From Spirometra erinaceieuropaei (taxonomy: Eukaryota; Platyhelminthes; Cestoda; Diphyllobothriidea; Diphyllobothriidae), in assembly GCA_902702965.1 (NCBI GenBank), contig CACRXP010000116.1, forward strand, positions 1,112,273 through 1,176,272: a DNA stretch of 64,000 nt, in the 5' to 3' direction. Position numbers and translations under genes: made by a program. Position 1 is the stretch's first letter, and the number at the start of each line of letters is the position of its first letter. Under the pieces are notes generated by a model. The model saw only the letters and a list, made by a program, of their open reading frames with translations. It was not told the DNA's origin and made no database searches. Shown here one piece after another: positions 11,211 to 23,325 of this stretch.

Positions 11211-13515
11211 GAGGCCGCTTGTTTGACTGTTATTACTAAGTAAATAAACTTAAAACGTTTTTACCGGTATCGGGAATTATTTTACAAATCAACAACATAA
11301 AGTAAGTAGCGAACGACTAAACCGTTCTTTAATATGGGGAATCTCGCGATGCTGTTGAATGAAAAGTGGTCGGAAGAAGGTAAGTTATTCGAACGGAAAT
11401 CCTCTTGCAGTTCTGCGAGGACCGATATATTGCTGAGAAGAAGGGATTTCTTAATTCCAACGGGCCATCAGGGTGCCCAGTAGACAGAAGTCTCGAAAAG
11501 GACAAATCCCTCGGAGGTCGAACATTCCGGACCGAACTAGAAGAACACGTCTACAGCGTTGGGAGTGCAGGCATTCCTAAAAATTAGACAACTGGGATGA
11601 AACGTGCTCTGGGCATTTCGAATTGTCCGCGGACATGGCTGTTCACGTAGACCTACAGATTTCCTCCAGTTTGAAAACACGCGTCACCTACGCAGATATC
11701 CCTACAAAGTCAAATGCAAATGCACGCGACTAGGCCTGCAAAGCAACATGAATCTGACCCCGATGTTTAAACGCATTTAACTTACTCATGGCGCAAGTCC
11801 ATGATAGCAACGATGTGAACGTGTGTCGACGAAGGCGTCAGCACCTTTTACCCTTACGATCGACATCCACCACAGACCTGCTCGTTATCTGTCGTCCGAG
11901 GTCAGCAAATTCACGACCCTCCCCTGCAGTTGCTCTTAGTGCTGTGCGTCTTACTTATAGTCTAACGGATTTATTGAGACCACTTTGCACTCTAGATGGA
12001 TCGTTTTTGGGCGTTACCTTATTCCCCTTGAACTGCTTTATCACCTCTTCATGGCTCGGTCTATTTACATCTCCTAACACAGATTTCATAGATATTGGAC
12101 ACTGTTTTACTACAGTCATACGTGTGTGGTTGGCGCGGTGCTTGATGACTCGTTTCGGTGTCTCCATAGCCGGAAGTCTTATCTTGATTGCTTTATGTAG
12201 ACTGGCATCGTCAGTCGTTACAGAAAAACGTAAATTCTTCTTCAACTAGCAGGCAGTTTGACCTTAGAACTTACCCTCAGGCAAAAAACTGGCTTCTGCT
12301 ACAATAGCTGTGTTCATATGGCAATTGGGCCGTTTAATTTTTGATAAACAACGTCTTCCGCTGCAGACTTCTTTTTGTTCGAATATATACTTAATTTTCT
12401 TATTTCATTCCCCATGTATTGCATCATTGCACGTTTAATGTAGAATATCTCGGTCAACCATTTAAATGGCAATATTTTAGGCTGGCCATATACGACTGCA
12501 TTTGACATTATAACTGCACATCTGGGGCTCCGCTCGTAAACTTAAAATGTATACTTTCACCCCTATCTTGCACGCAAATATTTGAATATGTGGGACGAAA
12601 AAATCCACCCGTAAAAAGTGCCTGTACATTTTCGATATATCAGCGACAAATATCGTTCGCTGGATTAGACGATGAACAGTAATGCCCAAGATTCGAAAGA
12701 TAAGGCAGGGATTGACTTATTTTAAGGGGCAGCAATTATGTAAAATGAGGCTACAAATAATCGCAGCTTTGTTCGGCAGTCCGAACAGCGTAAAAGAGTT
12801 AATCTAAAAATGTCGTAACATACTGCAAAATCGTTAATGGTATCCAATAGCATAGGTCTAATTTTACTTCCCTTGGATGCTGTCAGTCTGCTCAGAGCTT
12901 AGAAAAAGTGACAAAATATTTACGCATAATGCCATCCTAAAAGCCGTAGGGTAGGAGAGTGTGTTCAAACCGAAATATATGAAAGTCCAAGGATTATCCC
13001 TTTGAAGAAATGACAAGAATGTGGTAAAGTTGCTTAATTCAGAGGTTTCAGTAGTTACTATTCGGCATTTATATTGGGGAGAGACAAAGCCTCGGAAACC
13101 CTTATTTACAGACATACGTGTAAAAAACAGATATATAGTTACATTAGAATTGGGATACGTTATGCAAGTCACCAGTGTCGGATAAAGACTTGGTCAGCAA
13201 GTATAAATTTCTCAAATCCCTTTTCAAATGCCTTTACGTTTTCCGCTAAGAAGACGCAAACTGAAACTGAACTCGTAGGTTGTACATGCAGGTTACCCAA
13301 CAGATGTTAGAATGAAAACAAAGTATGCCAGGACACCTATAACCGAAGAGGTGCACACACAACTGGTAAAATAAGTCAAAAAGAGGAACGCAGAGTCGAC
13401 AAACAAAAAACCAGACACAAGCCAAGCTAATAGGATACAAAACCAGACAGAAAAGAACACACCGAAACTACCGTGAAGACATAGACTATGACAAAAAATT
13501 ACCAGGAATTCTATT
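11211..13515. other. No recognisable feature
   Basis: No domain or repeat is recognised in this 2.3 kb. At 11,788-12,249 the + strand is open for 153 codons and the - strand is open for 96 codons (11,955-12,245). Neither product resembles a family I know, and no splice-site pattern supports a gene. Confidence 0.35.
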
Positions 13516-13520
13516 GTAGC

Positions 13521-13865
13521 GTAAGGTGCTATCATACTAACAACTTAGGTATTAGCCAAAAGCCTACACACGCGTGTTTCACCGATATTCTGCCGCTGCA
13601 TGGCGCAGTTGAGAGGGGTTCGGTTCGTCAGTGGGTCCCCCAGAATTCCCCGCCTCTCTGTCTGTTCATAGATAATTTCTGAGAAAATTTAAAAGTGACA
13701 ATTTCTAAATTGGAGTATCTACCAGAAAACAGACGGAGAATGCTGGGGAACCCTCTGACGCGCCGAACCTCCCTCAGATGCGCCATACAACGGCAGAATA
13801 TCGGCAAAACACGCGTGTATGGGCTTTCGGCTCGTACCTGTGCGGTTAGTTTGGTATCACCTTAC
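13521..13865. mobile_element. Foldback element, 120-nt inverted arms, copy 1
   Basis: Arms 13,521-13,640 and 13,746-13,865 are reverse complements with roughly 15-20% mismatch, separated by about 105 nt. They start GTAAGGTG and share blocks such as CACGCGTGTTT and GATATTCTGCCG. A single arm of the same family is at 39,593-39,722. No protein is encoded, so this is a non-autonomous foldback or MITE-like element. Confidence 0.7.
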
Positions 13866-13869
13866 CCGA

Positions 13870-15690
13870 GAGCTGTGGCCGTAGACAAGGATTCGACCAA
13901 ATGCTATAAGACATGGGACTTGATAAATTTCTGTTTCAACATGTACGAACTGTGACTCGGATACGTAAAGGTAAGAGAGCTAGTTGCTTAGACGTACTGT
14001 TTATCAAGAACGACGAAAGCGTTGATGAAGTAAATGTAGGCCGGCCACTAGGTTATTGTGATCAAATGACGCTGACGTGGGAGTCGACGCTCGTAGCTGT
14101 CCCCGAACGAAGCTCAAAGTCGTTAAGAAATGTCTGGCGGGATAACTTTCAGGCAATGAAATCAGAGACTGGACACACACTATGGACGGAAGAATTACGA
14201 GATGTCAGCGAATGCTGGACAACCTTCGAATCAACTATGAGAGACTTGAGTGTACGATACTGTCCCCTCAAGAAACATCCAACTGAAAACAAACCAAAAT
14301 GGCCGACAACATCGGTTAAAAAGGAAATCCGAAAAAAAACGCATGTTGTGGAAAATCTTTTTACAAACGGGGAGCTCAGGAAAACTTCAGGAATTCAGAC
14401 AACAGAGAACCTTATGCGAAAGACTTATCCGATACGTACGTGCCTCCTATGAACTGATGCTCCTGGAATAGGCACAGCAAAAGCCCAAAGCATTCTATGC
14501 ATATATCAGGAGCAATACGAAAAAACGGGACCATCTCGCAACCTTAAAGGACAAAAATAACCAAATTGTGAGCGATGACCTTCAAAAAGCCAAGATTCAT
14601 TCCGAGTTTTTCCAAAGCGTCTGTACCATGGAACCACCTCTCCAATCCAGTTCTCTTCCACAGCTCGCCAGCTAATCACTTATAAGCACTTTATTTTTTA
14701 CACCGCACTTAGTTTTAGCAGAGTTAAAAAAGCTGGATACTGCCAAGTCACCTGGACCAGATGAGATCCCAGGTGTACTCCTACGTCAACTAGCTAAAGA
14801 ATTAGTAGATCCACTCTGTATAATTTTCCAAAAATCGCCGGAAGCTGGCAAACTACCTGACACATGGACGTTGGAAAACGTCGTACCTATCCACAAGGGA
14901 GGATCACGGCTATGTCCCACCAGCTACCGGCCAGTGAGTCTGCACCTGTTACAAGTGGAGTCCCATAGGGGTCATTTCTTGGGCCGCTCCTATTCAATAT
15001 CTATGTAAATGGCCTTCTACGGCAAGCGAAATCGGACATAGCGCTCTTTGCAGACGATCTTAACCTTGGGAGAGCGAAAGAAGATGAAGATTACGTCAAG
15101 ATACTACAAGAGGACGTAGAGAATTTACGCGCTTAAAGCGAGAAATGGTGCATTAAAATTCAACGTCAAAAATGTGCAGTAATGCACGTAGTATCAGCGA
15201 GGCGAAGAACAAACGCACCCTCACGACAATATATCCTGGACAATCAACCACTTAAAACCGTAGATGTGCAAAAAGATCTCGGATATAGATATCCTTCAAA
15301 GTGTACAACGGCGTGCTACAAAGGCTGTTCATGGTCTCAAAAATTTTACGTACGAGCAGCGCCTGACGGCTTTGAAACTCTACCCCCTTCACTACAGGCA
15401 GGACAGAGGTGACCTCAGGCAAACGTTCCAGTTGCTAAGAGGGCTTAATCTGGATGTCGACTGGGAAACGTTTTCTGAAATGGCACCCAAGTCTAATCTC
15501 AGACGACATGAGTACCAGCTTAAAAGAAAACTGTGCCACACAAATCAACGTTCCTCCTTTTTCTCACAGAGGGTCATTCGCTAAAGGAACTCTTTGTCGG
15601 ATCATGTTGTTAATTCGCCTACCGTGATTGTGTTCAAGAGACAACTGGATTTTCCCCTGATGAAAGGCAACCCGAACTGCCGAAGCCTGA
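13870..15690 (+). mobile_element. Decayed CR1-like LINE with internal RT deletion
   Basis: The + strand carries an endonuclease C-terminus (CLDVLFIKNDESV, PLGYCDQM in place of the PLGxSDH motif, near 13,985-14,070), a linker and RT fingers (KSPGPDEIPGVLL near 14,740; VPIHKG and SYRPVSL near 14,890-14,940). The text then jumps directly to VTSGVP and LGPLLFNIYVNGLL (14,950-15,015) and LFADDL (near 15,045). RT motif A, about 100 residues, is therefore missing. After DVQKDLG another jump leads to LQSVQRRATKAVHGL and HYRQDRGDLRQTF, the usual C-terminal region. Several stops are present. It is inactive and 5'-truncated at the foldback element. Confidence 0.8.
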
Positions 15691-17499
15691 TCTAACGGAT
15701 TACCGAAATGACCGTAAATATACTACTAACATGATTTCAACAGATCTTTTTTGTGCGTTAAGCTTGACCCATATGGACATTTTCACAGTCCGGATTCGGT
15801 GAACAAAGTTCTCGCAATTATTTCGCGAATATCATAGCCCTTTCGCATTTATGTTCCATTATTAGATTTATGCATTTTTCTCACTAAAACTGCATGCGAA
15901 AGTTTTGCAATTCAACTATTTTCCCTTACATCTTTACCGTCTAAATAGAGTTTTCGGGGCTTGTGTCGTTTACTCCAAATAAACTGACTGATACTTACTG
16001 GTATTCTGTTAGCTGCCTGCCGGCAGTTAATGAAAATTACGCGGTCACCCGCTGTGGCTGATGGAATTTGGCCCAAATATTCATAAAATATTCTCGGTAT
16101 GAGTTTATAAACTGATCTACCCCAAGTTTGTAGATTATTTCTGAGGAAATTGAAAAAGCGACGAATTTTATTGTCCACAATGCAAACACTTAAGGGCAGA
16201 TGACTCGTAAGGTTGGTGGTTTCTGAAATCCATACTATTCGCGGTCCCCGTAATCCTGACAAGTAATCGAAAAGCTCCTAAAAAATTTTGCATTTGGATG
16301 GTCGGACTGGTTTCATACAACTATCGGGTTCCATTTATTCGGCGCCGCCAGTCCTCTTCATTCGTTTTAATTTCAGTAGTTTGCCAGGTATGGATGTGAT
16401 TAAAGTAAAAGGACATATCTTTAAAAGCACGCTAACAGCGAAGGGTGAAAAAATTAATTCACTGAAGATCCTAGTTATACCATTTGAAGAGCTATATGTT
16501 TAAAATGATACTCTCTTTCCTTGATAATAGCAACCATGATCGCACCCATCGACTGATTGTTAAAATTCTCTGCAGTGAGCCACACTTAAACTTGTGGTCC
16601 TTCATATCACGGTTCCCAACCTGGTACTCAGCAAACCTATTATTACGATATTACGCATCCAATTCCGACAGTAGGAGCTCAAAACAATGTCAATAGTAGT
16701 GAACACGGGAGTCGCATGTGACACATCAAATGAACAAGAGGCGTTCTCAGGGAGAGGTTTGTTGGATGTTTAACTTTTCGAGGAGCGAATTCACCCTCCC
16801 ATCTTTAGAGACTGACAAGTCATGCGCACAGCTTCTTTTTATGGCGTGATTTGCCCGCCAATGCCTCTTGTGGGAAAACTTCGAACTTGCGTTTCACCGT
16901 GACCCGTGTCGCCCTCGCACTCGTTGACCGTAAAGTGGCGGTCCCGATTGCTTATGGTTTCATCATGACTATTAAACATATTTTGGAGCTCATTGGAAGT
17001 ACTTTGAAGACCATATTTTGTACGTACATACTATGCATAGGTGATGCCTGAAAGCACCTTATTGGTACTAATACTACCTTGCATTATGCGTTTAGGTCGA
17101 GGAATTTCTGCAAAACTACATATATTATCAGATGTCATGCTTAATAAACAATCCATGATTACTTGAGATTATGAATTGCTGGCACAAGATTTCAATCATC
17201 CCTTACTATTTATCGGTAAAAAGTCTATCAGTTTCTTTGTCATAATGAACAATAAATTCTACTTACTTTGAACGAAGTACAATTTAAAAACTTGCTGTCA
17301 TCACAAGCAAAACACTCAGACTAAACGCCCAGAACAGGATAGTATAATTGCTTGTGCAATCACCTTCAACGGATGACCGGCACATATTGTTTTTCAATCT
17401 GGTTCGGCGTGTAAGCGAAAATCAAGGGGCATAGAAAAACGTTCACCTGTCTTTTGGAAAAATACGCAAGTACTGAACTTCAACAGCAAACACACGGAC
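15691..17499. other. No recognisable feature
   Basis: AT-rich. A 116-codon minus-strand open stretch at 15,912-16,262 has no recognisable domain and no splice support. Confidence 0.35.
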
Positions 17500-17879
17500 A
17501 ACTAGGAATACAGTAGCGTAAGGGTGCTGTATCGGCGTGTTGAGACGCACTGCAATGAACCGGGAAAAAAGTTGGCGAATTAAAAAACCGTCGACGGGTG
17601 TCCATAAAAAATGATTACCTTCTCAGCTTCGTCGATCGCGGATGAAACGAGAGGCCAATTTGCACTGATCCGTGGGCTTCCGTATGTCAAGAACGCTCGG
17701 AGGCCATCAGCCGCTTCATCGCACCATTTGAGTTTGAGGTGCTACACAGACCAGAGGCAGCCATCGGGGGTCAGATAATGAAACCTAAAGACACGTCGCC
17801 AAGACAAGCAACGTCTGAAGTCGCTTTTCGAGTATGTTGCAGCTGAGGGGAAAAAACAACTACACCGGAGAAATTGTTA

Positions 17880-18440
17880 GACTGCTTTGGACGCGAATGA
17901 CCGGAAAGGCGGCAGCAGTTCAAAGAAATGACGTCAGCACCCAGACCGAGACTCATTCGACAGGGCTGGACCACACCTTCAAGTTTGACAAGGCCAGTAT
18001 TCTCGCGAGAGGTGACAATAGTTTAAGCTGCGGAGTACTTCAGTCGTGGATCACTGGCCTCAGTCTAATAACAAGTGCATTGAGTTCCCGCTTTAATAAT
18101 CGACACCGAGAATGCTTGGGAAGAGTGATAAGTCACACGGGGAGCGCGCAGGGGAACACTATTTACAACGCCAGTGACGGTAAACCAGACGGCTGAGTAT
18201 CCAATAGGGTGATGCAATTGCAACGATTAACGACTTGAATGCCGGCCTTCAATTAGTCATCGCAACAGAGACGACCATTCTCGACGAAAGAAGGAGCCGC
18301 TGATTTGCGTAAGCATGCAGTAGCATAGCGAATGCATTCCACGAATACCGCAAACATTCTGGATGAATTAGCCGTATTTGATGCTGTCTCCGATGATGAG
18401 TTCGGGCGCGAACCTGAAACGTCAGGCGAATAAAGTTCTT
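17880..18440 (+). mobile_element. Penelope-like GIY-YIG C-terminus and downstream end
   Basis: The frame at 17,834-18,196 contains MTGKAAAVQRND, then HTFKFDKASILARGDN and VLQSWITG. This is the decayed histidine/FDxAxILA and xESW block that closes the GIY-YIG endonuclease of Penelope-like retroelements. The GIY-YIG catalytic motifs themselves are lost. Near 18,410-18,445 a short CGAAACGTCAGGC-like string recurs at 39,488-39,503 and is probably a piece of the same family's end. Confidence 0.5.
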
Positions 18441-18593
18441 GTTCCGGCAGTTGCGTTTACTTCTTGACTGTCTCCTCGGATTCGCATTTTCGTTTGCGTC
18501 GGTAAAGACACTCTTTTTGCTGGGCCTGGAGACTCAATCTAGAATCTTCTTAGGCCTTCGTCTAGTGACCGAAAATCATCCAAGAAGAAAGAT

Positions 18594-18830
18594 CGACAAA
18601 GACAAGGGAGACCGGGATAGTCCCATCTGGATTATTAGTCTTCGCCAGTCGGTCAGCCAGCCAGCCAACCACCCATTCCCAACCCCACGTATTGAAGACC
18701 TGGGGATCGAAGCCAGAATCTTTGATAATCGAACGTTACCAAGTCCAGCGCCCTATCCACGGATTCGCTGCTCAGTCAACTATGATCGGAGTAATTATGA
18801 CTGAAAAAATACTGGTAGCTATGCGATTGC
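18594..18830. repeat. Partial copy of the TIR/tRNA-like element
   Basis: The left part (CGACAAAGACAAGGGAGAC near 18,594) matches the inverted-repeat end of the elements at 38.4 and 50.6 kb. It is followed by the same GTCAGCCAGCCA and CTGGGGATCGAAGCC core blocks. The opposite inverted arm is absent or too decayed to see. Confidence 0.45.
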
Positions 18831-18929
18831 CAACGAGGGCTCTAGGTTGGGTAGCAAGGCGAAACGAGACGAGCATGTCTCATAACCTGATCGGTGAACA
18901 TCCTTTCCGATAGCAATCAACAGGACAAG

Positions 18930-19007
18930 GGGCCCGTGAGTCAGCGATAGAGCGTTGGGCCCAGCGTTTATTGACCAGAGATTTCGGGTTCGGGTCTCAG
19001 GTTATCC
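18930..19007 (+). repeat. tRNA-like sequence (SINE head or tRNA pseudogene)
   Basis: A TGAGTCAGCGATAGAGCG stretch resembles an internal box A and D arm. About 45 nt later GGGTTCGGGTCTC resembles a box B/T arm. The acceptor stem pairs poorly, so it is not a convincing functional tRNA. It may be the head of a tRNA-derived SINE or a tRNA pseudogene. Confidence 0.35.
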
Positions 19008-19009
19008 AA

Positions 19010-20160
19010 ACCCGGGATTCGGTATGACTGACGGATGACAATTAATAAGCCCGGAAGCGAACTTCGGACATCCAGGAGGGTCGATTTGGCGCTCCCTCCT
19101 GCGGTAAGGTGGTTCCCCCGCAAAGCGTGCTTGCAAGTCACAGAATTCTTCGGAAGATACGTTAGTTGTTCGAGTCTGCATTTGTCAGACGCAACTCACG
19201 CATCTGCACTGAGCACTATGTGGATCAAACTCATAACAGAACAGGCTTCGGCCTACATTTATGATCATTTCCATAATTAGCGTTGTAAGACACCAGCTAT
19301 CCCTAGTTATTAAGACTGACTCGAATAATGATCTGTCTGTTTTTATAATAATGGATGCCTACTTTATGGGTTTTGATTAGCAAAATAAACACCAAAGACA
19401 GTAGGGCATGTTTCTAAACGCCACAAAGTTTTTTGATCGTTGTGTGACTGAACAACCAAATTCAGAACGGACGTGTGTTGGACTGCTACCATGAATCTAC
19501 TTCAGGTGCCAGAGTCGGTCGGTGTTCATATTGAGGAAGCAAGTTTCTAACATGACTACTCCAAAATACTTTCGTATCGTGGCTAGAAGGGCAAGATTTG
19601 GTAGCCATTTGTTGATTCGTGAATAAAAATGGGCAGATAAAGTTGGTGGCTATCAGCAAATCAATAGGATTCCGTTTTTTCATGTGGCCTGAACGTTAAC
19701 CGAAATCGTCGGATCCTATGAAGGCAGAACTTGAGTGATCATGGTCCGTTAATAGAATTAAATATTCTTCCAAGTTTTTCGATATAGTAAAATTGTGGAC
19801 GTATTTGGTACGTGATATATCCGATAATATAATACTTGTCAGGCAACCACGTAGTGGCACTGCACTGCACTTCTTCGTAATATCGAATGCAGACAAACGA
19901 TGACAAAATCAGCAAGGAGCAACTAAATACAAAGTTCTCAATTCAAAATTGTAAACTTCGAGGAATTCTCAAAGATAGCTGACAAATAATTTAGATTCGA
20001 AAAACAAGTTGGCAGACGTAAATTAGGTCCTGATTAATTCTCATCGGACCAGTGCATTTAAATGGCAATGCGGCCAACTAAAAACGAATGAGTAAAAAGC
20101 ACAATAGAATAATATCCATTCTTTCACACAAATGTGAGGTGGGAGAATATGAGGGAGTAG
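19010..20160. other. No recognisable feature
   Basis: No coding motif or repeat was noticed in this AT-rich stretch. Confidence 0.35.
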
Positions 20161-20167
20161 TTAGAAG

Positions 20168-21100
20168 TAGTGAGTAGTAATCTGGTTAGGTGATGGCGGT
20201 TAGTACAGATTGAGGGGCGGGTCAGGAAGAGCGGTGGAAGAAGAGCGAAGGGGAAGAATGCGCGAATAATTGAATGCAGACCACTTCCTTATGGCCATGG
20301 TCAGTGCAGGGTCTTCACTTGATTCTGCTGCGCGCACAAGACCGGCTTGCGTGACCTGATAGCGGCCCTTCGTCCTGTTGCTAGCAGACACTGTCTCAGT
20401 GGTTTAGAGTGGTTCGCAACACAGCGGGTTTTGCCGATCACCGATAGTATTCTTTGGAATACATCCGACGAGGGGACAGGAAACCCTTCCTCGAAGTTCC
20501 TTTGCGAAGGACTCGCCGGGTGGACCCCTGAGATGACGCCTCGACCAAGTTGTTTCACGGACCGTAGCAGCATCAAGAGTTCGGATATTATTCTCAACTA
20601 GCCCTATTTTACACGCAGAAGGTAGGGATAAATTGCCAGCTCAAGTCACCACCGTCCGCATTTACCCCTCTACTTGCTCCTGTCGGGCAACTTGTATTGG
20701 TTGTACGAATCAGCCCCTATATGGAAACACCTCCTGACATGCCTGATAAGGCGAAATTAAGGGCATAGGCAACGCCATTCTTGCCCGTATTGTTGATACC
20801 GGTCATCGTGTAGACACCAAGGAAGCCTTCCATGTGTCTTACAAGATCCCTGCAGACTACTCTAAATCACTGAGACGGTGTCTGCTAGAGACAGGGCGTC
20901 GGGCTGCTATCATGTCACGCAAGCAGGTCTTGTGCGTGCAGCAGAATATAGCGAAGACCCCGCAGTGACCATGGTCATAAGGAAGTGAACTGCATTCAGT
21001 CCTTCGCGCCTCCCTCCCCTCCCAATTCACCGCTCTTCCTGACCTGCCCCCAATCCATACCAGCCGTCATCACCTACCAGACAGCTATCACTACTCTCGG
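20168..21100. repeat. Head-to-head pair of an unnamed dispersed repeat
   Basis: The left arm (about 20,168-20,420) and right arm (about 20,868-21,100) are reverse complements at roughly 80% identity, with about 450 nt between them. Both encode the same short peptide block, LRxCLLxTGRRAAI and VLCxQQN, on the - strand at left and the + strand at right. The shared peptide may come from an unrecognised transposon ORF or may be a chance frame in a repeat. Confidence 0.6.
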
Positions 21101-21159
21101 TAGGACGCGGAAGTCAGAACTCCCATAATAGAGGTGGTCGTGCGCTAAATTCCAGGGAG

Positions 21160-21245
21160 ATAGGGCTAAAGTTAAGGTCAATGTGAGGGTTAGAGTTAGG
21201 GTCATGTTTGGAGCTAAGATTAGGGTTAACGCTTGATCCAGTATC
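21160..21245 (+). repeat. Degenerate telomere-like tract 1
   Basis: Repeated GGTTAG/TTAGGG-like words with heavy decay (GAGGGTTAGAGTTAGGGTC, ATTAGGGTTAACG). A short preceding block, TTCCAGGGAGATAGGG, resembles the start of the tract at 26.8 kb, so both may belong to one dispersed element. Confidence 0.55.
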
Positions 21246-22496
21246 AAGAAAGGGGAATAGGCATTCTTTAGGGATTCTATCACAAGACCAACTTCATTAC
21301 GGCAGATTCTTATTCTAGTGTGTTAATCTGCCTCTAATAAACCCACCATAATCCCCTCGGCATGGACACATTATGTAACCCCACTCAGGCGACAAAGGCT
21401 AGATCATCACGTAATACGGGTTATATGGGTGAGGCTTAACGGCGGAAGGGAAAGTGCGATAGTAGGTAAACAATCGGATAAATGTTGAGGTGGTATATTG
21501 CGTCCTTGCGCTAAATTCCTCTAGAGCTACTTGCAAGAGTGCACCTATCTGGAACCTGGTCTCCGAGGAATGGTGAGGGTATCAAAATGTCTAGCAAAGG
21601 ATATAAAAAGTTGGGCAATTTTCGAGTACTTCCAGTGTGTTTTCACAAAAGACGTAGGCTACATTCCATCTAGCTACGAGAACGTGAAAGCGTCAATTAT
21701 GAAAAAGGCGATCACGCACTAGGCCACGATGACCTGGTTTCTGTTACCTGAGTGGGGTCGTATACTGCGTCCCTGCTATCCCCTCATACCATTTACGTGA
21801 AAATGTGAACACTACTCGAATCCTCATGTTACCCACATTTTTTGATTGATCCCATTACCATTTAAATGCACTGACCTGGTAAGCAGATATCAAAAGCACA
21901 CCAACCAATAGTTTAGTTATTGCTGCCAAGTAGTACAAGGCAAACTTCCCCTTTGCGAATTAAGGTAAAACGCAAAAGCAAAGCATAACCGGATGAAACA
22001 AATTTTAGTCGTCGAGCTAACATTTCGAAGGTTTGCTATGCGGCCATTTTCCTCATTTAACATTAAACCTGGTAGTATTTTTGCGTCACAATTACTTTTC
22101 ATGTCCTTTGCTGTGCAATTCACAAACTATATGACTAAGAAAGAAAATTTTAGCCTAATGAATGATGTTTCGAAAATCTTTAGAATTTAAGACGTCGTCA
22201 GGTTACGAGTAATTTGAGTACCAGACAAACGTGCGCTGGAATACGAAGTAATACATATCCTGAGAATTCACCAGAGTCCTCAGCTAGGCGACGATATGCA
22301 ATTACTCATTACTTGGTATTGGATCGTGGTTCAAAAATGCAGCCGAAAATCTATGTTAATTCAAAACCCCATAAATCGCCAGCTGGTGAGACACCTTCGC
22401 CCTCTGTACACTTTCGCATTCACAGCGCCCTGTCCGCGGACGGACCAATTATATTTTGTTAAAGACGACGCCCTATTCTGCCTTTTCATTGTCTAG
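21246..22496. other. Upstream region of the receptor guanylate cyclase gene
   Basis: No TATA box, promoter motif or 5' exon could be assigned. Directly before 22,497 a pyrimidine-rich run ends in TAG (22,480-22,496), which has the form of a 3' splice site. This suggests that an upstream non-coding exon or a trans-spliced leader joins there. Confidence 0.4.
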
Positions 22497-23325
22497 ATGC
22501 TGCCTGTCCGATGTCACAGCCGCATCTTCCGACTTCAAAACCAGTCGTTCAAGATGATGTATGCTCTTGTGTTTACGTGTTGGACCTGGGTCTTAAGCCC
22601 AACCTTGGCCTCGGAAGTGAAGAAGTTAGAACTTTTCTTCCAGGACACCGAAGGGGACTGCCAGCCGGGAAAAAGCATTTACGATGTTTACGCCACAATC
22701 GATGCTGCCGTCCAGTATGCAACGGCCCACACAAATGGGCATTTGACGACGAAGGACATTTACCGTCGTTTAACTTATACACCAGGATGTAGTCGTTCTC
22801 ATGGTCAACAAATTAAAGATGTTATTAGCCTATTAAGAAGTATTCGGACTCAGGCAAATACCAGCACTGCTTACTCCGTCTTCGTGGGACCATCGCTAAG
22901 AAGCGACTGCAGTCTATTAGCTGACTGGATGCCGCTCGGTCACGGCTCATTTGAAGCTTATAGAAACCTTTATCAAATCAGTTATATTTGCCAGAACAAT
23001 GAACCAGCTAGGTATTTTGCGGCTTTGGACAGAATTCGCAGCACGGTGCGAACGGGAATCGTCTCGTTTACTGTCAACATACAGAGCAATACCCTGATTC
23101 GAGCTTTGAAACTGTTTCTGCGACAGAAGGGCTGGAAAAATATTGTTATTCTCTACGAGGTCAGTAAGCGGGTTTTGCGATACCGAGAGCTGGCTTGGAG
23201 TCTGAATCTATACCTCAAGACCTCGGCAGCCGGTAGGTCAAAACTGAACGTATTCACTGTCGCGAGTCTGCGGTTCGACATTGACCCACGAAGAACTGTC
23301 AGTGAGTTCGGTAAATCATCCCAAG
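22497..23325 (+). CDS. rGC exon 1: signal peptide and ectodomain lobe
   Basis: Two starts are possible: ATG 22,497, directly after an in-frame TAG, and ATG 22,554. I prefer 22,554 because [20 protein letters not shown] is a good signal peptide with cleavage after it, whereas the first ATG puts 19 polar residues in front. The exon then encodes 237 residues of an ANF-receptor-like fold with Cys at positions typical of the family (GDCQPG, PGCSR, SDCSLL, YICQNN). It ends in CAAG followed by gtaaga at 23,326, phase 1. Reading on past the donor gives 60 more codons of ordinary intron. Confidence 0.85.

Noticed and set aside
21400..21440. GGCTAGATCATCACGTAATACGG as an end of the 44.6 kb transposon
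   Set aside because: Only the first nine bases agree and the opposite end and target duplication are absent.
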